A DNA stretch of 46,048 bases from an uncultured Pelagibacteraceae bacterium (GCA_902577625.1 CACGZX010000005.1:1-46048), one strand, 5' to 3'. Positions 1-8,940 are shown, numbered from the stretch's first letter. Numbers and translations: made by a program. Notes: generated by a model from the sequence alone, not told the origin.

Positions 1-2
1 AA

Positions 3-851
3 GGCGGAGTTCATTCAGAATTTACAATAATGAAAGAAGCTGACAATTGTTTTTATCTTGTATCAGCGGGAGCATTTCAAAGATTAGATCATGACTGGAT
101 ATTAAAATGGATGCCAAAAGATGGAAGTGTTCAATTTGAAAATTTAACTAATAGCATGGGTGTTCTTGTAGTTTCTGGACCAAAGGCTAGAGAATTAATG
201 CAAAGAGTTTCAAAAGATGATTTTTCAAATGAAAATTTTAAGTGGTTGAGCTCTAAAAAAGTTGATATTGGTTATGCCCCATGCACTGCAATGAGAGTAA
301 ATTTTGTTGGAGAACTAGGCTGGGAACTTCACCATCAAATTGAATATCAAAATCATATTTTTGATAAACTTATGGAAGCCGGAAAAGATTTAGGTCTTAA
401 GCCTTACGGAATAAGAGCGATGAACAGTTTGAGAGTTGAAAAATCATACAAACTGGTTGGCACAGAACTTTCCATTGAGTATTCACCGTATGAATCAGGT
501 TTGGATAGATTTATTCATCCAAACAAAGGAAAATTTATAGGTTTAGAAGCATTAAATAAATGGAGAGAAAAAGGTTTCAACAATAAATTAGTAACACTTG
601 AAGTTCACAATGTAACAGATGCTGACGTGCTTGGTAATAATCCCATATATGATAATGATAAAGTTGTTGGTAGAGCAACAGGTGGTGATTTTGGATTTAG
701 ATTAAACAAATCTATTGCTTTGGGAATGGTTAAGCCAGAAGTTGCGACAACAGGACAAAAATTGAAAATTGATATTCTTGGAAAAATGTATGATGCTACT
801 ATTTTAGATGAAAGTCCTTACGATCCAAAAAATGATTTACTGAGAGCATAA
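3..851 (+). CDS. Dimethylglycine/sarcosine dehydrogenase-like protein, C-terminal part (5' truncated by window)
   Basis: The reading frame is open from base 3, before the ATG listed in the track at 30, and reads [10 protein letters not shown] into it, so the gene starts outside the window. The visible ~282 residues match the C-terminal GcvT-like folate-binding half of DMGDH/SARDH-type flavoproteins: a [12 protein letters not shown] motif near residue 100 and a [19 protein letters not shown] stretch typical of the aminomethyltransferase fold. In this family the missing N-terminal FAD domain removes an N-methyl group and the C-terminal domain captures formaldehyde on tetrahydrofolate. The stop overlaps the etfB start as TAATG, so the gene is probably translated together with its own electron acceptor. 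I cannot tell dimethylglycine from sarcosine or a related N-methyl substrate without the N-terminal half. Confidence 0.85.
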   Translation, partial: GGVHSEFTIMKEADNCFYLVSAGAFQRLDHDWILKWMPKDGSVQFENLTNSMGVLVVSGPKARELMQRVSKDDFSNENFKWLSSKKVDIGYAPCTAMRVNFVGELGWELHHQIEYQNHIFDKLMEAGKDLGLKPYGIRAMNSLRVEKSYKLVGTELSIEYSPYESGLDRFIHPNKGKFIGLEALNKWREKGFNNKLVTLEVHNVTDADVLGNNPIYDNDKVVGRATGGDFGFRLNKSIALGMVKPEVATTGQKLKIDILGKMYDATILDESPYDPKNDLLRA

Positions 852-1600
852 TGAAAATATTAGTAGCAGTTAAAAGAGTTATTGATTACAACGTACAAGT
901 AAGAGTTAAAGAAGATGGCACAGGCGTTGTCACAGACAATGTCAAAATGTCAACTAATCCTCCAGATGATAATGCAATTGAAGAAGCTGTAAAAATAAAA
1001 GAGTCAGGTAAAGCAAAAGAGGTTGTTGCAGTTACAATTGGTGAAGATAAAGCACAAGAGACTGTTAGAAAAGCTTTAGCCGTAGGTGCTGATAAAGGAA
1101 TTCATGTTAAAGTAGATGGAACAATTGAACCGTTAGCTGTTTCAAAAATTTTACAGAAGATTGTAGAAAAAGAAAAACCCGATTTAGTATTTATGGGAAA
1201 ACAAGCAATCGACGATGATTGTAATCAAACTGGCCAAATGTTAGCTGCGTTACTTAACTGGCCACAAGCAACGTTTGCATCAAAAATAGAAGTTAAAGAT
1301 AAATCTTTAGAAGTTACAAGAGAAGTTGACGAAGGTTTAGAAACTATTGAGACAAATATACCTTCAATAGTAACATGTGATCTAAGATTAAATGAGCCAA
1401 GATATGCTTCATTACCAAATATAATGAAAGCAAAGAAAAAACCTTTAGAACAAATTAATGCTTCTGATTTAGGAGTTGATACAAAACCAAGAATAGAACA
1501 AATTAAAGTTGAAGAACCACCAAAAAGAAAAGCAGGAATTAAAGTAGCTAGCGTTGAAGAACTTGTTCAAAAATTAAAAAATGAGGCAAAAGTAATATAA
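851..1600 (+). CDS. etfB: Electron transfer flavoprotein beta subunit
   Basis: The 249-residue length is normal for EtfB. The N-terminus [19 protein letters not shown] is the usual family start, and the ETF-beta signature region [16 protein letters not shown] lies around residues 180-195. EtfB binds AMP and pairs with EtfA, which holds the FAD. The heterodimer takes electrons from soluble flavin dehydrogenases in the cytoplasm. The start ATG shares one base with the upstream dehydrogenase stop and the stop shares one base with the etfA start, indicating one translationally coupled operon. The dehydrogenase just upstream suggests that methylated-amine oxidation is one electron source; fatty acyl-CoA dehydrogenases elsewhere could also use this ETF. 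Confidence 0.96.
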   Translation: MKILVAVKRVIDYNVQVRVKEDGTGVVTDNVKMSTNPPDDNAIEEAVKIKESGKAKEVVAVTIGEDKAQETVRKALAVGADKGIHVKVDGTIEPLAVSKILQKIVEKEKPDLVFMGKQAIDDDCNQTGQMLAALLNWPQATFASKIEVKDKSLEVTREVDEGLETIETNIPSIVTCDLRLNEPRYASLPNIMKAKKKPLEQINASDLGVDTKPRIEQIKVEEPPKRKAGIKVASVEELVQKLKNEAKVI

Positions 1601-2553
1601 TGTCAGCACTATTAATAGCAGAACATAATAATAAAGAGGTTAAACCATTTACTTTAAACGCTATAACAGCGGCATCGCAAATTGATCAAGATTTACACGT
1701 TTTAGTAATAGGACATTCTTGTGAAGCAGTAGCAAAATCTATATCTGAGATTCCTAATGTAAAAAAAGTAATTCATGTAGATGATGCAGTCTATGAAAAT
1801 TATTTACCTGAAAATTTTACTCCAGTAGTGATTAAAAATTCAGAAAACTATTCACATATTATTTGTTCAGCTAATACTTTTGGTAAAAATTTAATGCCAA
1901 GAATTTCAGCACTATTAGATATATCTCAAGTGAGTGATATTATAAAAGTAATATCAACTGATACTTTCCTAAGACCAATTTATGCAGGAAATGCATTTGC
2001 AACAGTAAAAAGTACAGATACAAAAAAATGTATAACTATACGACCAACATCTTTTGATCCAGCTCCAACAACTGGAGGAACTGCTGAAATTGTAAAATCT
2101 GAAAAAGCCGAAGCTTCAGATTTAACTAAATTTATAAAAAGGGAAGAAGTAAAATCTGATAGACCTGAACTTGGAACTGCTAGAGTTGTAATTTCTGGTG
2201 GAAGAGGAATGGGTAGTGGAGATAATTTTAAATTAATTACTGCTATTGCAGATAAACTAAATGCTGCAATTGGAGCATCACGAGCAGCTGTTGATGCGGG
2301 ATATATAACTAATGATCATCAAGTAGGTCAAACAGGAAAAGTTGTTGTGCCAGATTTATATATTGCTGTAGGAATTTCAGGAGCTATTCAGCATTTAGCA
2401 GGAATGAAAGAAAGCAAAATTATTGTCGCTATCAACAAAGATGGAGAGGCACCAATTTTTAGTGTTGCTGATTATGGCTTAGAAGCTGATTTGTTCGAAG
2501 CTCTTCCTCAATTTTTAGAAGAATTGAACAAATTAAACACTATACAAAAATAA
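1600..2553 (+). CDS. etfA: Electron transfer flavoprotein alpha subunit
   Basis: The 317-residue protein matches EtfA in length. Its C-terminal FAD domain carries SGGRGMGSGDNF near residue 200 and the conserved GQTGKVVVPDLYIAVGISG stretch near 245-265, which contacts FAD. It forms the FAD-binding half of the ETF dimer with EtfB and delivers electrons to ETF-ubiquinone oxidoreductase, encoded 24 bp downstream. Translation is coupled to etfB through a TAATG overlap. Nothing unusual is visible. Confidence 0.96.
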   Translation: MSALLIAEHNNKEVKPFTLNAITAASQIDQDLHVLVIGHSCEAVAKSISEIPNVKKVIHVDDAVYENYLPENFTPVVIKNSENYSHIICSANTFGKNLMPRISALLDISQVSDIIKVISTDTFLRPIYAGNAFATVKSTDTKKCITIRPTSFDPAPTTGGTAEIVKSEKAEASDLTKFIKREEVKSDRPELGTARVVISGGRGMGSGDNFKLITAIADKLNAAIGASRAAVDAGYITNDHQVGQTGKVVVPDLYIAVGISGAIQHLAGMKESKIIVAINKDGEAPIFSVADYGLEADLFEALPQFLEELNKLNTIQK

Positions 2554-2577
2554 CAAATACTGTAAAAAAATAATATT

Positions 2578-4197
2578 ATGTCCAGAGAAGTGATGGAATA
2601 CGATGTAGTCATCGTAGGTGGCGGACCATCAGGTCTTTCAACTGCTATTAAGCTAAAGCAGTTAAATCCAGATATAAGTGTCTGCCTTTTAGAAAAAGCA
2701 TCCGAAGTAGGTGCACATATTTTGTCAGGCAATGTTTTTGAAACTAAAGCCTTAGATGAATTAATACCTAACTGGAAAGAATTAAATGCTCCAATTAAAA
2801 TTAAAGTTACTAAAGAAAAATTTCTTTTTTTAGGAAAAACAAAATCATTGAGTTGGCCAACATGGTTATTACCAAAGGTTCAACACAATCATAATAATTA
2901 TATTATAAGTTTAGCAAATCTCTGTAGATGGTTAGCTGAACAGGCTGAAGCTTTAGGCGTAGAAATATTTCCAGGTTTTCCTGCAAGTGAAATTTTATAT
3001 AACGAAGATGGCTCAATCAAAGGAGTTGCAACTCAAGATATGGGTCTCGACAAAGAAGGAAATAAGAAAGATAGCTTTGAACCGGGTATGGAATTACACG
3101 CAAAAGTAACTGTGTTTGCAGAAGGATGTAGAGGGCATTTAGGAAAGCAACTTATTAAAAAATTTGAATTAAACAAAGGAAAAGATCCTCAACAATATGG
3201 AATAGGTTTTAAAGAAATATGGGAAATTAATGAAGAAAAACATGAAGAAGGGATGGTAATGCATACGGCTGGATGGCCACTAGATAAGAATACTTACGGA
3301 GGAAGCTTTGTTTATCATGCAGAAAATAAGCAGGTTTTCTTAGGTTATGTAATTGGTTTAGATTATCAAAATCCACATTTATCGCCTTTTGATGAATTTC
3401 AAAGATTCAAAACACATCCAGCAATAAAAAAAATAATTGAAGGAGGAAAAAGAGTTTCTTATGGAGCTCGAGCTCTTATAGAGGGTGGTCTTCAAAGTTT
3501 ACCCCAGATGTATATGCCTGGAGCATTATTAGTTGGTTGTGATGCAGGCACATTAAATATGCCAAAAATTAAAGGGTCTCATACAGCAATGAAAAGTGGA
3601 ATGATAGCAGCTGAAACAATTATTGAAAATTTAAAAGAAAATAAAAGTTTATCTTCTTATGAAGATAAATTTAAAAAAAGCTGGGTCTATAAAGAACTAT
3701 ATGCAGCAAGAAATGTTAAACCAAGTTTTAGTTGGGGTTTAATTTTAGGAATAATTTTTACTGGTATTGATCAAATTTTATTCAGAGGAAAATTACCATT
3801 TACACTTAAACATAAACATGCGGATCACGAGTCCTTGAAACCCGCAAATGAAATGCCCAAGATAGATTACCCTAAACCAGACAATGTAATAACTTTTGAT
3901 AAAACTAGCTCAGTATACCTTACAGGAACCAATCATGCTGACAATCAGCCTGTACATTTAAAACTAAGTGATCATAATCTACCTATAAGTTATACGCTTG
4001 AAAAATTTGATGAGCCTGCGCAAAGATACTGTCCAGTAGGAGTTTATGAAATCCAGGAAGAAAATAATTTAAAAAAATTTGTAATAAATTCTCAGAATTG
4101 CATTCACTGCAAGACTTGTGACATTAAAGAACCTTCCCAAAATATTAATTGGGTTACCCCTGAAGGTGGAGGAGGTCCTAAGTATGGAAATATGTAA
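2578..4197 (+). CDS. Electron transfer flavoprotein-ubiquinone oxidoreductase
   Basis: This 539-residue flavoprotein passes electrons from reduced ETF to ubiquinone at the membrane. The N-terminal FAD-binding Rossmann motif DVVIVGGGPSGLS is at residues ~9-21. The C-terminus holds a single [4Fe-4S] site with the order CPVGVYE, then NCIHCKTCDI, then the family's terminal NWVTPEGGGGPKY. Full length and motif order agree with bacterial and mitochondrial ETF-QO. Position directly after etfBA and a dehydrogenase completes a substrate-ETF-quinone chain in four consecutive genes. MEYD at residue 5 is a possible alternative start, but the upstream ATG reads through as well. It ends one base before the convergent DUF2237 gene, with no terminator between them. 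Confidence 0.95.
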   Translation: MSREVMEYDVVIVGGGPSGLSTAIKLKQLNPDISVCLLEKASEVGAHILSGNVFETKALDELIPNWKELNAPIKIKVTKEKFLFLGKTKSLSWPTWLLPKVQHNHNNYIISLANLCRWLAEQAEALGVEIFPGFPASEILYNEDGSIKGVATQDMGLDKEGNKKDSFEPGMELHAKVTVFAEGCRGHLGKQLIKKFELNKGKDPQQYGIGFKEIWEINEEKHEEGMVMHTAGWPLDKNTYGGSFVYHAENKQVFLGYVIGLDYQNPHLSPFDEFQRFKTHPAIKKIIEGGKRVSYGARALIEGGLQSLPQMYMPGALLVGCDAGTLNMPKIKGSHTAMKSGMIAAETIIENLKENKSLSSYEDKFKKSWVYKELYAARNVKPSFSWGLILGIIFTGIDQILFRGKLPFTLKHKHADHESLKPANEMPKIDYPKPDNVITFDKTSSVYLTGTNHADNQPVHLKLSDHNLPISYTLEKFDEPAQRYCPVGVYEIQEENNLKKFVINSQNCIHCKTCDIKEPSQNINWVTPEGGGGPKYGNM

Positions 4198-4572
4198 TTA
4201 CGAAAGGTCTATCGCTAATTTTTTTAATTTTTCAATAGGAACAACTTTAAGAGTATTTTCGTGAGTTCTTTTTAAATAAACAGAACAGCCTTTTCCTGCT
4301 TCAATCGCTCTAGCAACCCAGCTCGCGCATACACACCAATTATCTCCATCTTTTAATCCAGGAAAACCAAATTCAGGATGAGGAGTAATTAAATCATTAC
4401 CTGCTTGCTTGCACCATTCTAAAAATTCATTATTAACTTTTACACAAACAGTGTGCAATCCATGATCGTTTTCATCTGTATTGCAACATCCATCTCTAAA
4501 CCAACCTGTTAAAGGTTCTTTGGAGCATTCTTCTAAATCTTCACCTAGAACATTTTTTTGTCTATCTGACAT
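4198..4572 (-). CDS. DUF2237 family protein
   Basis: This 124-residue soluble protein fits the DUF2237 family: NVLGEDLEECS near the start, then TGWFRDGCCNT, HTVCVKV, GNDLITPHPEFGFPGLKDGDNWCVCASWW-like spacing (here WVARA), and a final ATH-like RTHENTLK segment. The family has no established function that I know of; the conserved cysteines and histidines suggest metal or redox chemistry, which is inference. Its start codon lies on the last base of the upstream hisI gene, so the two minus-strand genes form a coupled pair. The pairing with a histidine-biosynthesis gene may just reflect genome compaction. Confidence 0.85.
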   Translation of the reverse strand: MSDRQKNVLGEDLEECSKEPLTGWFRDGCCNTDENDHGLHTVCVKVNNEFLEWCKQAGNDLITPHPEFGFPGLKDGDNWCVCASWVARAIEAGKGCSVYLKRTHENTLKVVPIEKLKKLAIDLS

Positions 4573-5060
4573 TAAATCTTTGTTGGATTTGGTTCATCTT
4601 TGTAAACCTTTTTTGGATCAAACTTTTTTTCTTTTTCCTCAAATTTCATTTCTATTTGTCTTGCATTGTCAATTTTTCCCAAAGGTACAGATCTATAAAA
4701 ACAAGAACGATAACCTACATGACAACTTGCACCATCACCTATATCAACAATTAACCATACTGAGTCTTGGTCATCGTCAATTCTTATTTCCTTAACTTTT
4801 TGGACGAATCCACTTGTCCTTCCTTTGTGCCAAATTTGTTTTCTAGACCTACTCCAATAATGAGCTTCTTTAGTTTCAATTGTTAACTTTAAAGCTTCCA
4901 CATTCATATAGCCATGCATAAGAATTTCTTTAGTTTTAGAACAGGTTGTAACAACTGGAATAAGGCCATCATTATCAAATTTAGGTGATAATAAGCTTCC
5001 CTCTTCGATATCAGCGACATTTTCTCTCTTTTTAAACATATAATATTGTTTATCTAACAT
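4572..5060 (-). CDS. hisI: Phosphoribosyl-AMP cyclohydrolase
   Basis: HisI opens the adenine ring of phosphoribosyl-AMP in the third step of histidine biosynthesis. Diagnostic features are EAHYWSRSRKQIWHKG, the acidic metal-binding DDDQDSVW stretch, and the zinc-site region GASCHVGYRSCFYR. At 162 residues it is longer than the minimal ~110-130-residue HisI because of a ~30-residue N-terminal extension; a second in-frame Met at residue 8 is an alternative start, and neither has a convincing ribosome-binding site. No PRA-pyrophosphatase (HisE) domain is fused. The gene is divergent from folE across a 57-bp spacer that should hold both promoters. Confidence 0.93.
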   Translation of the reverse strand: MLDKQYYMFKKRENVADIEEGSLLSPKFDNDGLIPVVTTCSKTKEILMHGYMNVEALKLTIETKEAHYWSRSRKQIWHKGRTSGFVQKVKEIRIDDDQDSVWLIVDIGDGASCHVGYRSCFYRSVPLGKIDNARQIEMKFEEKEKKFDPKKVYKDEPNPTKI

Positions 5061-5117
5061 ATTAGAGAATATATTAAATATTTTAAATTTAAGGAATTAT
5101 ATATATAAAAGCACGTC

Positions 5118-5720
5118 ATGAAATTAGTTAAAAATGAAAATCAGAAGAAGATAGACACTATCTCGGATAAAGAAGCTGAAGAAGCATTTATAAAAATTTT
5201 ACAATGGTTAGGAGAAGACCCATCAAGAGAAGGATTATTAGAAACTCCTAAAAGAGTTACAAAAGCATTTAAAGAATATTTTAAAGGATACAAAGAAGAC
5301 CCTAAGGAAATTTTAAGTAAGACCTTTGGAGATGTAAACGGATATGACGATATGGTTATCCAAAAAAATATCTCAGTCCAAAGTCACTGTGAGCATCATA
5401 TGGCACCGATTATAGGTGTAGCTCATGTAGCTTATATTCCAAAAGATAGAGTTGTTGGCTTAAGTAAATTAGCTAGAGTAGTAGAAGTGTTTTCTAAAAG
5501 ACTTCAAACACAAGAAAGACTTACAATGCAAATTGCAAAAACAATAATGGACTCTCTTGATGCAAAAGGCGTAGCAGTAAGTATAGATTCAACTCACCAG
5601 TGTATGACAATGAGAGGAATTAAAAAAGAACAAGCCACAACTGTTACTAATTATTATTTAGGCAAATTTAAAGAAGATTTAAGCTATCAGAATAGATACT
5701 TGAGATTTATCGCAAAATAA
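5118..5720 (+). CDS. folE: GTP cyclohydrolase I
   Basis: FolE converts GTP to dihydroneopterin triphosphate, the first step of folate synthesis. The protein has 200 residues, the normal size. Zinc ligands are visible as Cys91 and His94 in SHCEHHMAPI and Cys162 in THQCMTMRG. GLSKLARVVEVFSKRLQTQE follows the usual active-site and decamer-interface pattern. Folate made here would supply the tetrahydrofolate used by the window's DMGDH-like enzyme, and the pab genes 20 kb downstream make another folate precursor. The next gene starts 15 bp later on the same strand. Confidence 0.97.
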   Translation: MKLVKNENQKKIDTISDKEAEEAFIKILQWLGEDPSREGLLETPKRVTKAFKEYFKGYKEDPKEILSKTFGDVNGYDDMVIQKNISVQSHCEHHMAPIIGVAHVAYIPKDRVVGLSKLARVVEVFSKRLQTQERLTMQIAKTIMDSLDAKGVAVSIDSTHQCMTMRGIKKEQATTVTNYYLGKFKEDLSYQNRYLRFIAK

Positions 5721-5735
5721 AGTTTATATTATCTT

Positions 5736-6740
5736 ATGTCAGATAGTTTCAAGGCTTTGGTTCTCAACCAAGAAGGTGAAAATTTTAATAGAGAAATAAA
5801 ATCTATTAATAAAACTTTTTTAAAACATGGTGATGTTTTAGTTAAAGTTGAGTATTCAGGATTAAATTTTAAAGACGCTTTAATATTAAAAAATGGCGCA
5901 AGGTTAGTAAAAGAATTTCCTCATATACCCGGAGTAGATTTTTCAGGAACTGTAGAAGAAAGTAAGAATGATAAATTTAAAGCAGGTGATGAAGTAATAT
6001 TAACTGGGTGGAGAGTAGGAGAAATTTTTTTTGGAGGTTATTCTCAATATGCAAAAGTTAATGCTGATTTTTTAGTAAAAAAACCAAAAGAATTAACTTC
6101 AAAGCAAGCAATGATTTTAGGTACTGCTGGACTTACAGCTTTATCATGTTCTTTCACAACAAAAACTGCGAGAGAAGAACTTTTACTTGGTGAAAAAGTT
6201 GAAAATGTAATTGTTACTGGTGCATCAGGTGGTGTTGGAAGTATAGCGGTTATGATTTTAAACAAACTTGGATGCAATGTAACTGCTGTTACTGGAAAAG
6301 AGAGTAATAAAGAATATTTAAAATCAATAGGTGCAAAAAGTACTGTAAATACAAGTGAATTGATGAAAGAACCAAGACCCTTAGATAAAGGCTTATGGGA
6401 TGGAGCTGTCGATACTGTAGGAGGGCAAGTATTAGCGAATGTACTAGCTCAAACAAAAGAAACTGGAATTGTTGCGGCATGCGGAAATGCAGCTGATATA
6501 AAATTAAACACAACTGTAATGCCTTTTATTATTAGAGGAGTTAAACTTTGGGGAATTAACTCTGTGAACACATCTATAAAAAGAAGAGAATTTTTATGGA
6601 ATGAGGCATCTAAATTAATTAATTTTGATTTACTAAGTCAATCAATTAAAGAAATTAGTTTAGAGGGTCTTTTAGATGTCTATCCAAAGATGCTTAAAGG
6701 TGAAACGTCTGGCAGATACATTGTTGACTTAAATAAATAA
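5736..6740 (+). CDS. acuI: Acryloyl-CoA reductase-like MDR oxidoreductase (AcuI/YhdH family)
   Basis: This 334-residue zinc-free medium-chain reductase has the AcuI/YhdH layout: an N-terminal GroES-like domain with SGLNFKDALILKNGARLVKEFP, the nucleotide-binding motif VTGASGGVGSIAV near residue 160, and the family's GMVAACG-like strand (here GIVAACGNA). AcuI reduces acryloyl-CoA to propionyl-CoA with NADPH and protects marine bacteria from acrylate made by DMSP cleavage. That role is inferred from family and habitat; YhdH-type proteins also reduce other enoyl substrates. The stop overlaps the start of a LysR regulator by one base (TAATG), suggesting coexpression. Confidence 0.8.
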   Translation: MSDSFKALVLNQEGENFNREIKSINKTFLKHGDVLVKVEYSGLNFKDALILKNGARLVKEFPHIPGVDFSGTVEESKNDKFKAGDEVILTGWRVGEIFFGGYSQYAKVNADFLVKKPKELTSKQAMILGTAGLTALSCSFTTKTAREELLLGEKVENVIVTGASGGVGSIAVMILNKLGCNVTAVTGKESNKEYLKSIGAKSTVNTSELMKEPRPLDKGLWDGAVDTVGGQVLANVLAQTKETGIVAACGNAADIKLNTTVMPFIIRGVKLWGINSVNTSIKRREFLWNEASKLINFDLLSQSIKEISLEGLLDVYPKMLKGETSGRYIVDLNK

Positions 6741-7630
6741 TGGATTGGGATAAATTAAAAATATTTCATGCTGTTGCAGAGGCCGGAAGTTTTACAAGTG
6801 CAACTGTCACTCTCAATTTAAGTCAGTCTGCTATTAGTAGACAAATACAATCTTTAGAAGATGAATTAAAGGTAAAATTATTCGAAAGACATGCTAGAGG
6901 ATTAACTTTAACTGAAAATGGAGAGTATGTTTATAAAACGGCTCATGAAGTTATAAGCAAACTTAAAGAGGTAGAAACTTCATTAGGAGATCAAAAAAAC
7001 AAACCTTCGGGAAAAATTACAATAACCACTGTTAGAAGCTTTGGAACCCACTGGCTTACTCCTAGAATCCAAGAATTTATGCAACTAAACCCTGAAATAG
7101 AGGTTGAATTAATATTTGATGATAAAGAACTAGATTTAAGTACTAGACAGGCTGATATTGGTATATTCATGAGAAGACCTAAACAATTAAATTATATTCA
7201 AAGAAAGTTGATTGATATTAATTACCATATTTATGGATCCAATAAATATTTGGAAAAATATGGAATGCCAAAGACATTAAATGATTTAAGTAAACATAAA
7301 TTTATATCTTTTGGTAAAGGAGCACCTTCACCAGTATATAATCCAGATTGGGCTTTAAAAGTAGGCATGAAGGATAACGGTAAAAGAAAGCCAATTATGA
7401 AAGCAAACAGTGTTATGGGGCTTCTTTTGGCGGTTGAAAGTGGAGTAGGATTAGCAGCTTTACCTGATTATCTTGTATTTCAATCAAGAAACCTTATTAA
7501 AGTGTTACCTAAAATCGAAGGTCCAATCACAGAAGCTCACTTCGTTTATCCTCAATCTTTAAGAAATGTAGCTAGAGTTCAAGCATTTAGAAACTTCCTT
7601 TATAGCAAAATTTCTGAATGGGAGTTTTAA
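6740..7630 (+). CDS. LysR-family transcriptional regulator
   Basis: The N-terminal winged helix-turn-helix (residues ~1-60) reads LKIFHAVAEAGSFTSA then LNLSQSAISRQIQSLEDEL, the LysR signature. Residues ~90-290 form the periplasmic-binding-protein-like effector domain. Length is normal at 296 residues. It is translationally coupled to the acuI-like gene, so it may respond to acrylate, DMSP or a related CoA metabolite. That is inference: LysR regulators are more often divergent from their targets, and here the pair is co-directional. It precedes the iron transporter by 90 bp, but the Fur-like boxes in that gap make it an unlikely regulator of iron uptake. Confidence 0.93.
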   Translation: MDWDKLKIFHAVAEAGSFTSATVTLNLSQSAISRQIQSLEDELKVKLFERHARGLTLTENGEYVYKTAHEVISKLKEVETSLGDQKNKPSGKITITTVRSFGTHWLTPRIQEFMQLNPEIEVELIFDDKELDLSTRQADIGIFMRRPKQLNYIQRKLIDINYHIYGSNKYLEKYGMPKTLNDLSKHKFISFGKGAPSPVYNPDWALKVGMKDNGKRKPIMKANSVMGLLLAVESGVGLAALPDYLVFQSRNLIKVLPKIEGPITEAHFVYPQSLRNVARVQAFRNFLYSKISEWEF

Positions 7631-7655
7631 TACAACCTGCGACAATCAGTGCGAT

Positions 7656-7686
7656 TGATAACTATTCTCATTGATAATAGTTCTCA
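7656..7686 (+). promoter_or_regulatory. Two tandem Fur-like boxes over the iron transporter promoter
   Basis: Two 15-bp imperfect palindromes occur head to tail with a 16-bp period: TGATAACTATTCTCA and TGATAATAGTTCTCA. Both match the 7-1-7 Fur pattern TGATAATnATTATCA with two or three substitutions each. The second box overlaps a good promoter -35 element, and the gene downstream is a ferric-iron binding protein. Repression by an iron-loaded Fur-type regulator is therefore the likely meaning. Confidence 0.7.
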
Positions 7687-7699
7687 TTTTCAATAATAT
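7671..7699 (+). promoter_or_regulatory. Putative sigma-70 promoter for the iron ABC operon
   Basis: TTGATA (7671-7676) and TAATAT (7694-7699) are separated by exactly 17 bp, close to the TTGACA-N17-TATAAT consensus. The -35 lies inside the second Fur-like box, so a bound regulator would block polymerase directly. The start codon follows about 20 bp after the -10. Confidence 0.55.
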
Positions 7700-7720
7700 A
7701 TAAATAAAAGTGCGGAGAAA

Positions 7721-8758
7721 ATGGTAGATATGAGAAAAATCTCAATTTTAAGTATAATTCTTTCATTGGTTGTATCAACTTTTGCAATAGCAAACGAGGT
7801 GAATATTTTCAATGCAAGACATTATAAAGCTGATGCTGAACTTTACGATAAGTTCACAGCAGCGACTGGAATTAAAGTAAATTTAATTAACGGTAAATCA
7901 GGAGCTTTAGAAAAAAGAATGATTGAAGAAGGTTCTGATTCTTCTGCAGACCTTTACATTACAGCTGACGCTGGAAGATGTGGTGCTTTTCAAGCAAAAG
8001 GTATGACGCAAAGTGGATTAACTTCATCGACAATTAAATCATCTGTTCCAAAAAACTTTAGAACAACACATTGGGTTGGAGTAGCTAAAAGAGCAAGAAT
8101 AATTTACTACTCACCAGAAAGAGTTACTGGTGCTGAATTATCTGGAATGTCTTACGAAGGTTTAGCTGATCCAAAATGGAAAGGTAGATTAGTAATAAGA
8201 AAATCTAGCAACATTTATAATAAATCTCTTGTAGCTTCATTAATCGCAAATAATGGAAAAAAAGCAACTGCAGAATGGGCAAAGGGAGTTGTTGCAAACA
8301 TGGCAAGACCTTCTGAAGGAAACGATAGAGCTCAAATTATGGCTGTAGCTGCTGGAGAAGCTGATATTGCTGTAGCTAATACATATTATTTAGCTCTTAT
8401 GCTTTCTGGAAACAAAGGTGCAGAACAACAAGAAGCTGCTAAAAAAGTTAAAGCATTTTTTCCAAATCAAGACGGTAGAGGAACACATATGAATATTAGT
8501 TGTGCTGCTCTAGTTAAAGGTGCTCCAAACAAAGCGAATGCTATTGCTCTTGTTGACTATTTATTATCACCTTCAGCTCAAGAGCACTTTACTAATAATA
8601 CTTTTGAGTTTCCAATGATTGCTGGTGTTTCCCCAAGTCCATTAGTAGTAAATAATTTGGGATTAGATTTTAAACAAGATCTAAAAACTAAAGTTTCTAC
8701 TTATGGAAAAAATCAAGCTGCTGCATTAGAAGTAATGACGGCTGCAGGTTGGAAGTAA
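7721..8758 (+). CDS. Ferric-iron ABC transporter, periplasmic binding protein (FutA/FbpA/SfuA type)
   Basis: A signal peptide (RKISILSIILSLVVSTFAIA) precedes a mature protein beginning near NEVNIFNARHY, a common start for FutA/FbpA-type ferric-binding proteins. The iron-binding tyrosine region NTYYLALM lies near residue 225, and the GRGTHMNISCAAL block follows. In this family the protein captures Fe(III) in the periplasm and delivers it to an ABC permease. Length, 345 residues, is normal. Two starts are possible: the listed ATG, three bases after GGAG, or ATG 7730, which gives a tighter signal peptide. Tandem Fur-like boxes cover the promoter. The permease and ATPase follow after a 55-aa ORF and a structured spacer. 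Confidence 0.92.
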   Translation: MVDMRKISILSIILSLVVSTFAIANEVNIFNARHYKADAELYDKFTAATGIKVNLINGKSGALEKRMIEEGSDSSADLYITADAGRCGAFQAKGMTQSGLTSSTIKSSVPKNFRTTHWVGVAKRARIIYYSPERVTGAELSGMSYEGLADPKWKGRLVIRKSSNIYNKSLVASLIANNGKKATAEWAKGVVANMARPSEGNDRAQIMAVAAGEADIAVANTYYLALMLSGNKGAEQQEAAKKVKAFFPNQDGRGTHMNISCAALVKGAPNKANAIALVDYLLSPSAQEHFTNNTFEFPMIAGVSPSPLVVNNLGLDFKQDLKTKVSTYGKNQAAALEVMTAAGWK

Positions 8759-8926
8759 ATGGAAGAAAAAAAATTTATTTCTGATTTCGATTATAATAAC
8801 TCAGCCGAGGCATGCCCCGCATGTTCTGAGGAGTGTAAAAAAATCGAAAAAAGAATAAATAAAAGAAACTTATCAGAGATTAATAACCAGGAGGTTCCGC
8901 ACATCTTAAAGTTATTTAATTTTTAA
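8759..8926 (+). CDS. Small cysteine-containing protein in the iron transporter operon (unknown)
   Basis: This 55-codon ORF is too short for the track. Its ATG directly follows the TAA of the iron-binding protein gene, with GGAAG just upstream as a possible ribosome-binding site. The translation is charged and soluble, with AEACPACSEECKKIEKR (residues ~16-32) supplying three cysteines, two of them as CxxC, and no signal peptide or membrane segment. I do not recognise the family. Coupling to a Fur-controlled iron-binding protein makes metal or Fe-S handling a reasonable guess, but nothing in the sequence proves it. It could also be a leader ORF whose translation controls the structured RNA just downstream. 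Confidence 0.5.
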   Translation: MEEKKFISDFDYNNSAEACPACSEECKKIEKRINKRNLSEINNQEVPHILKLFNF

Positions 8927-8940
8927 TAATTTCTTGAATT

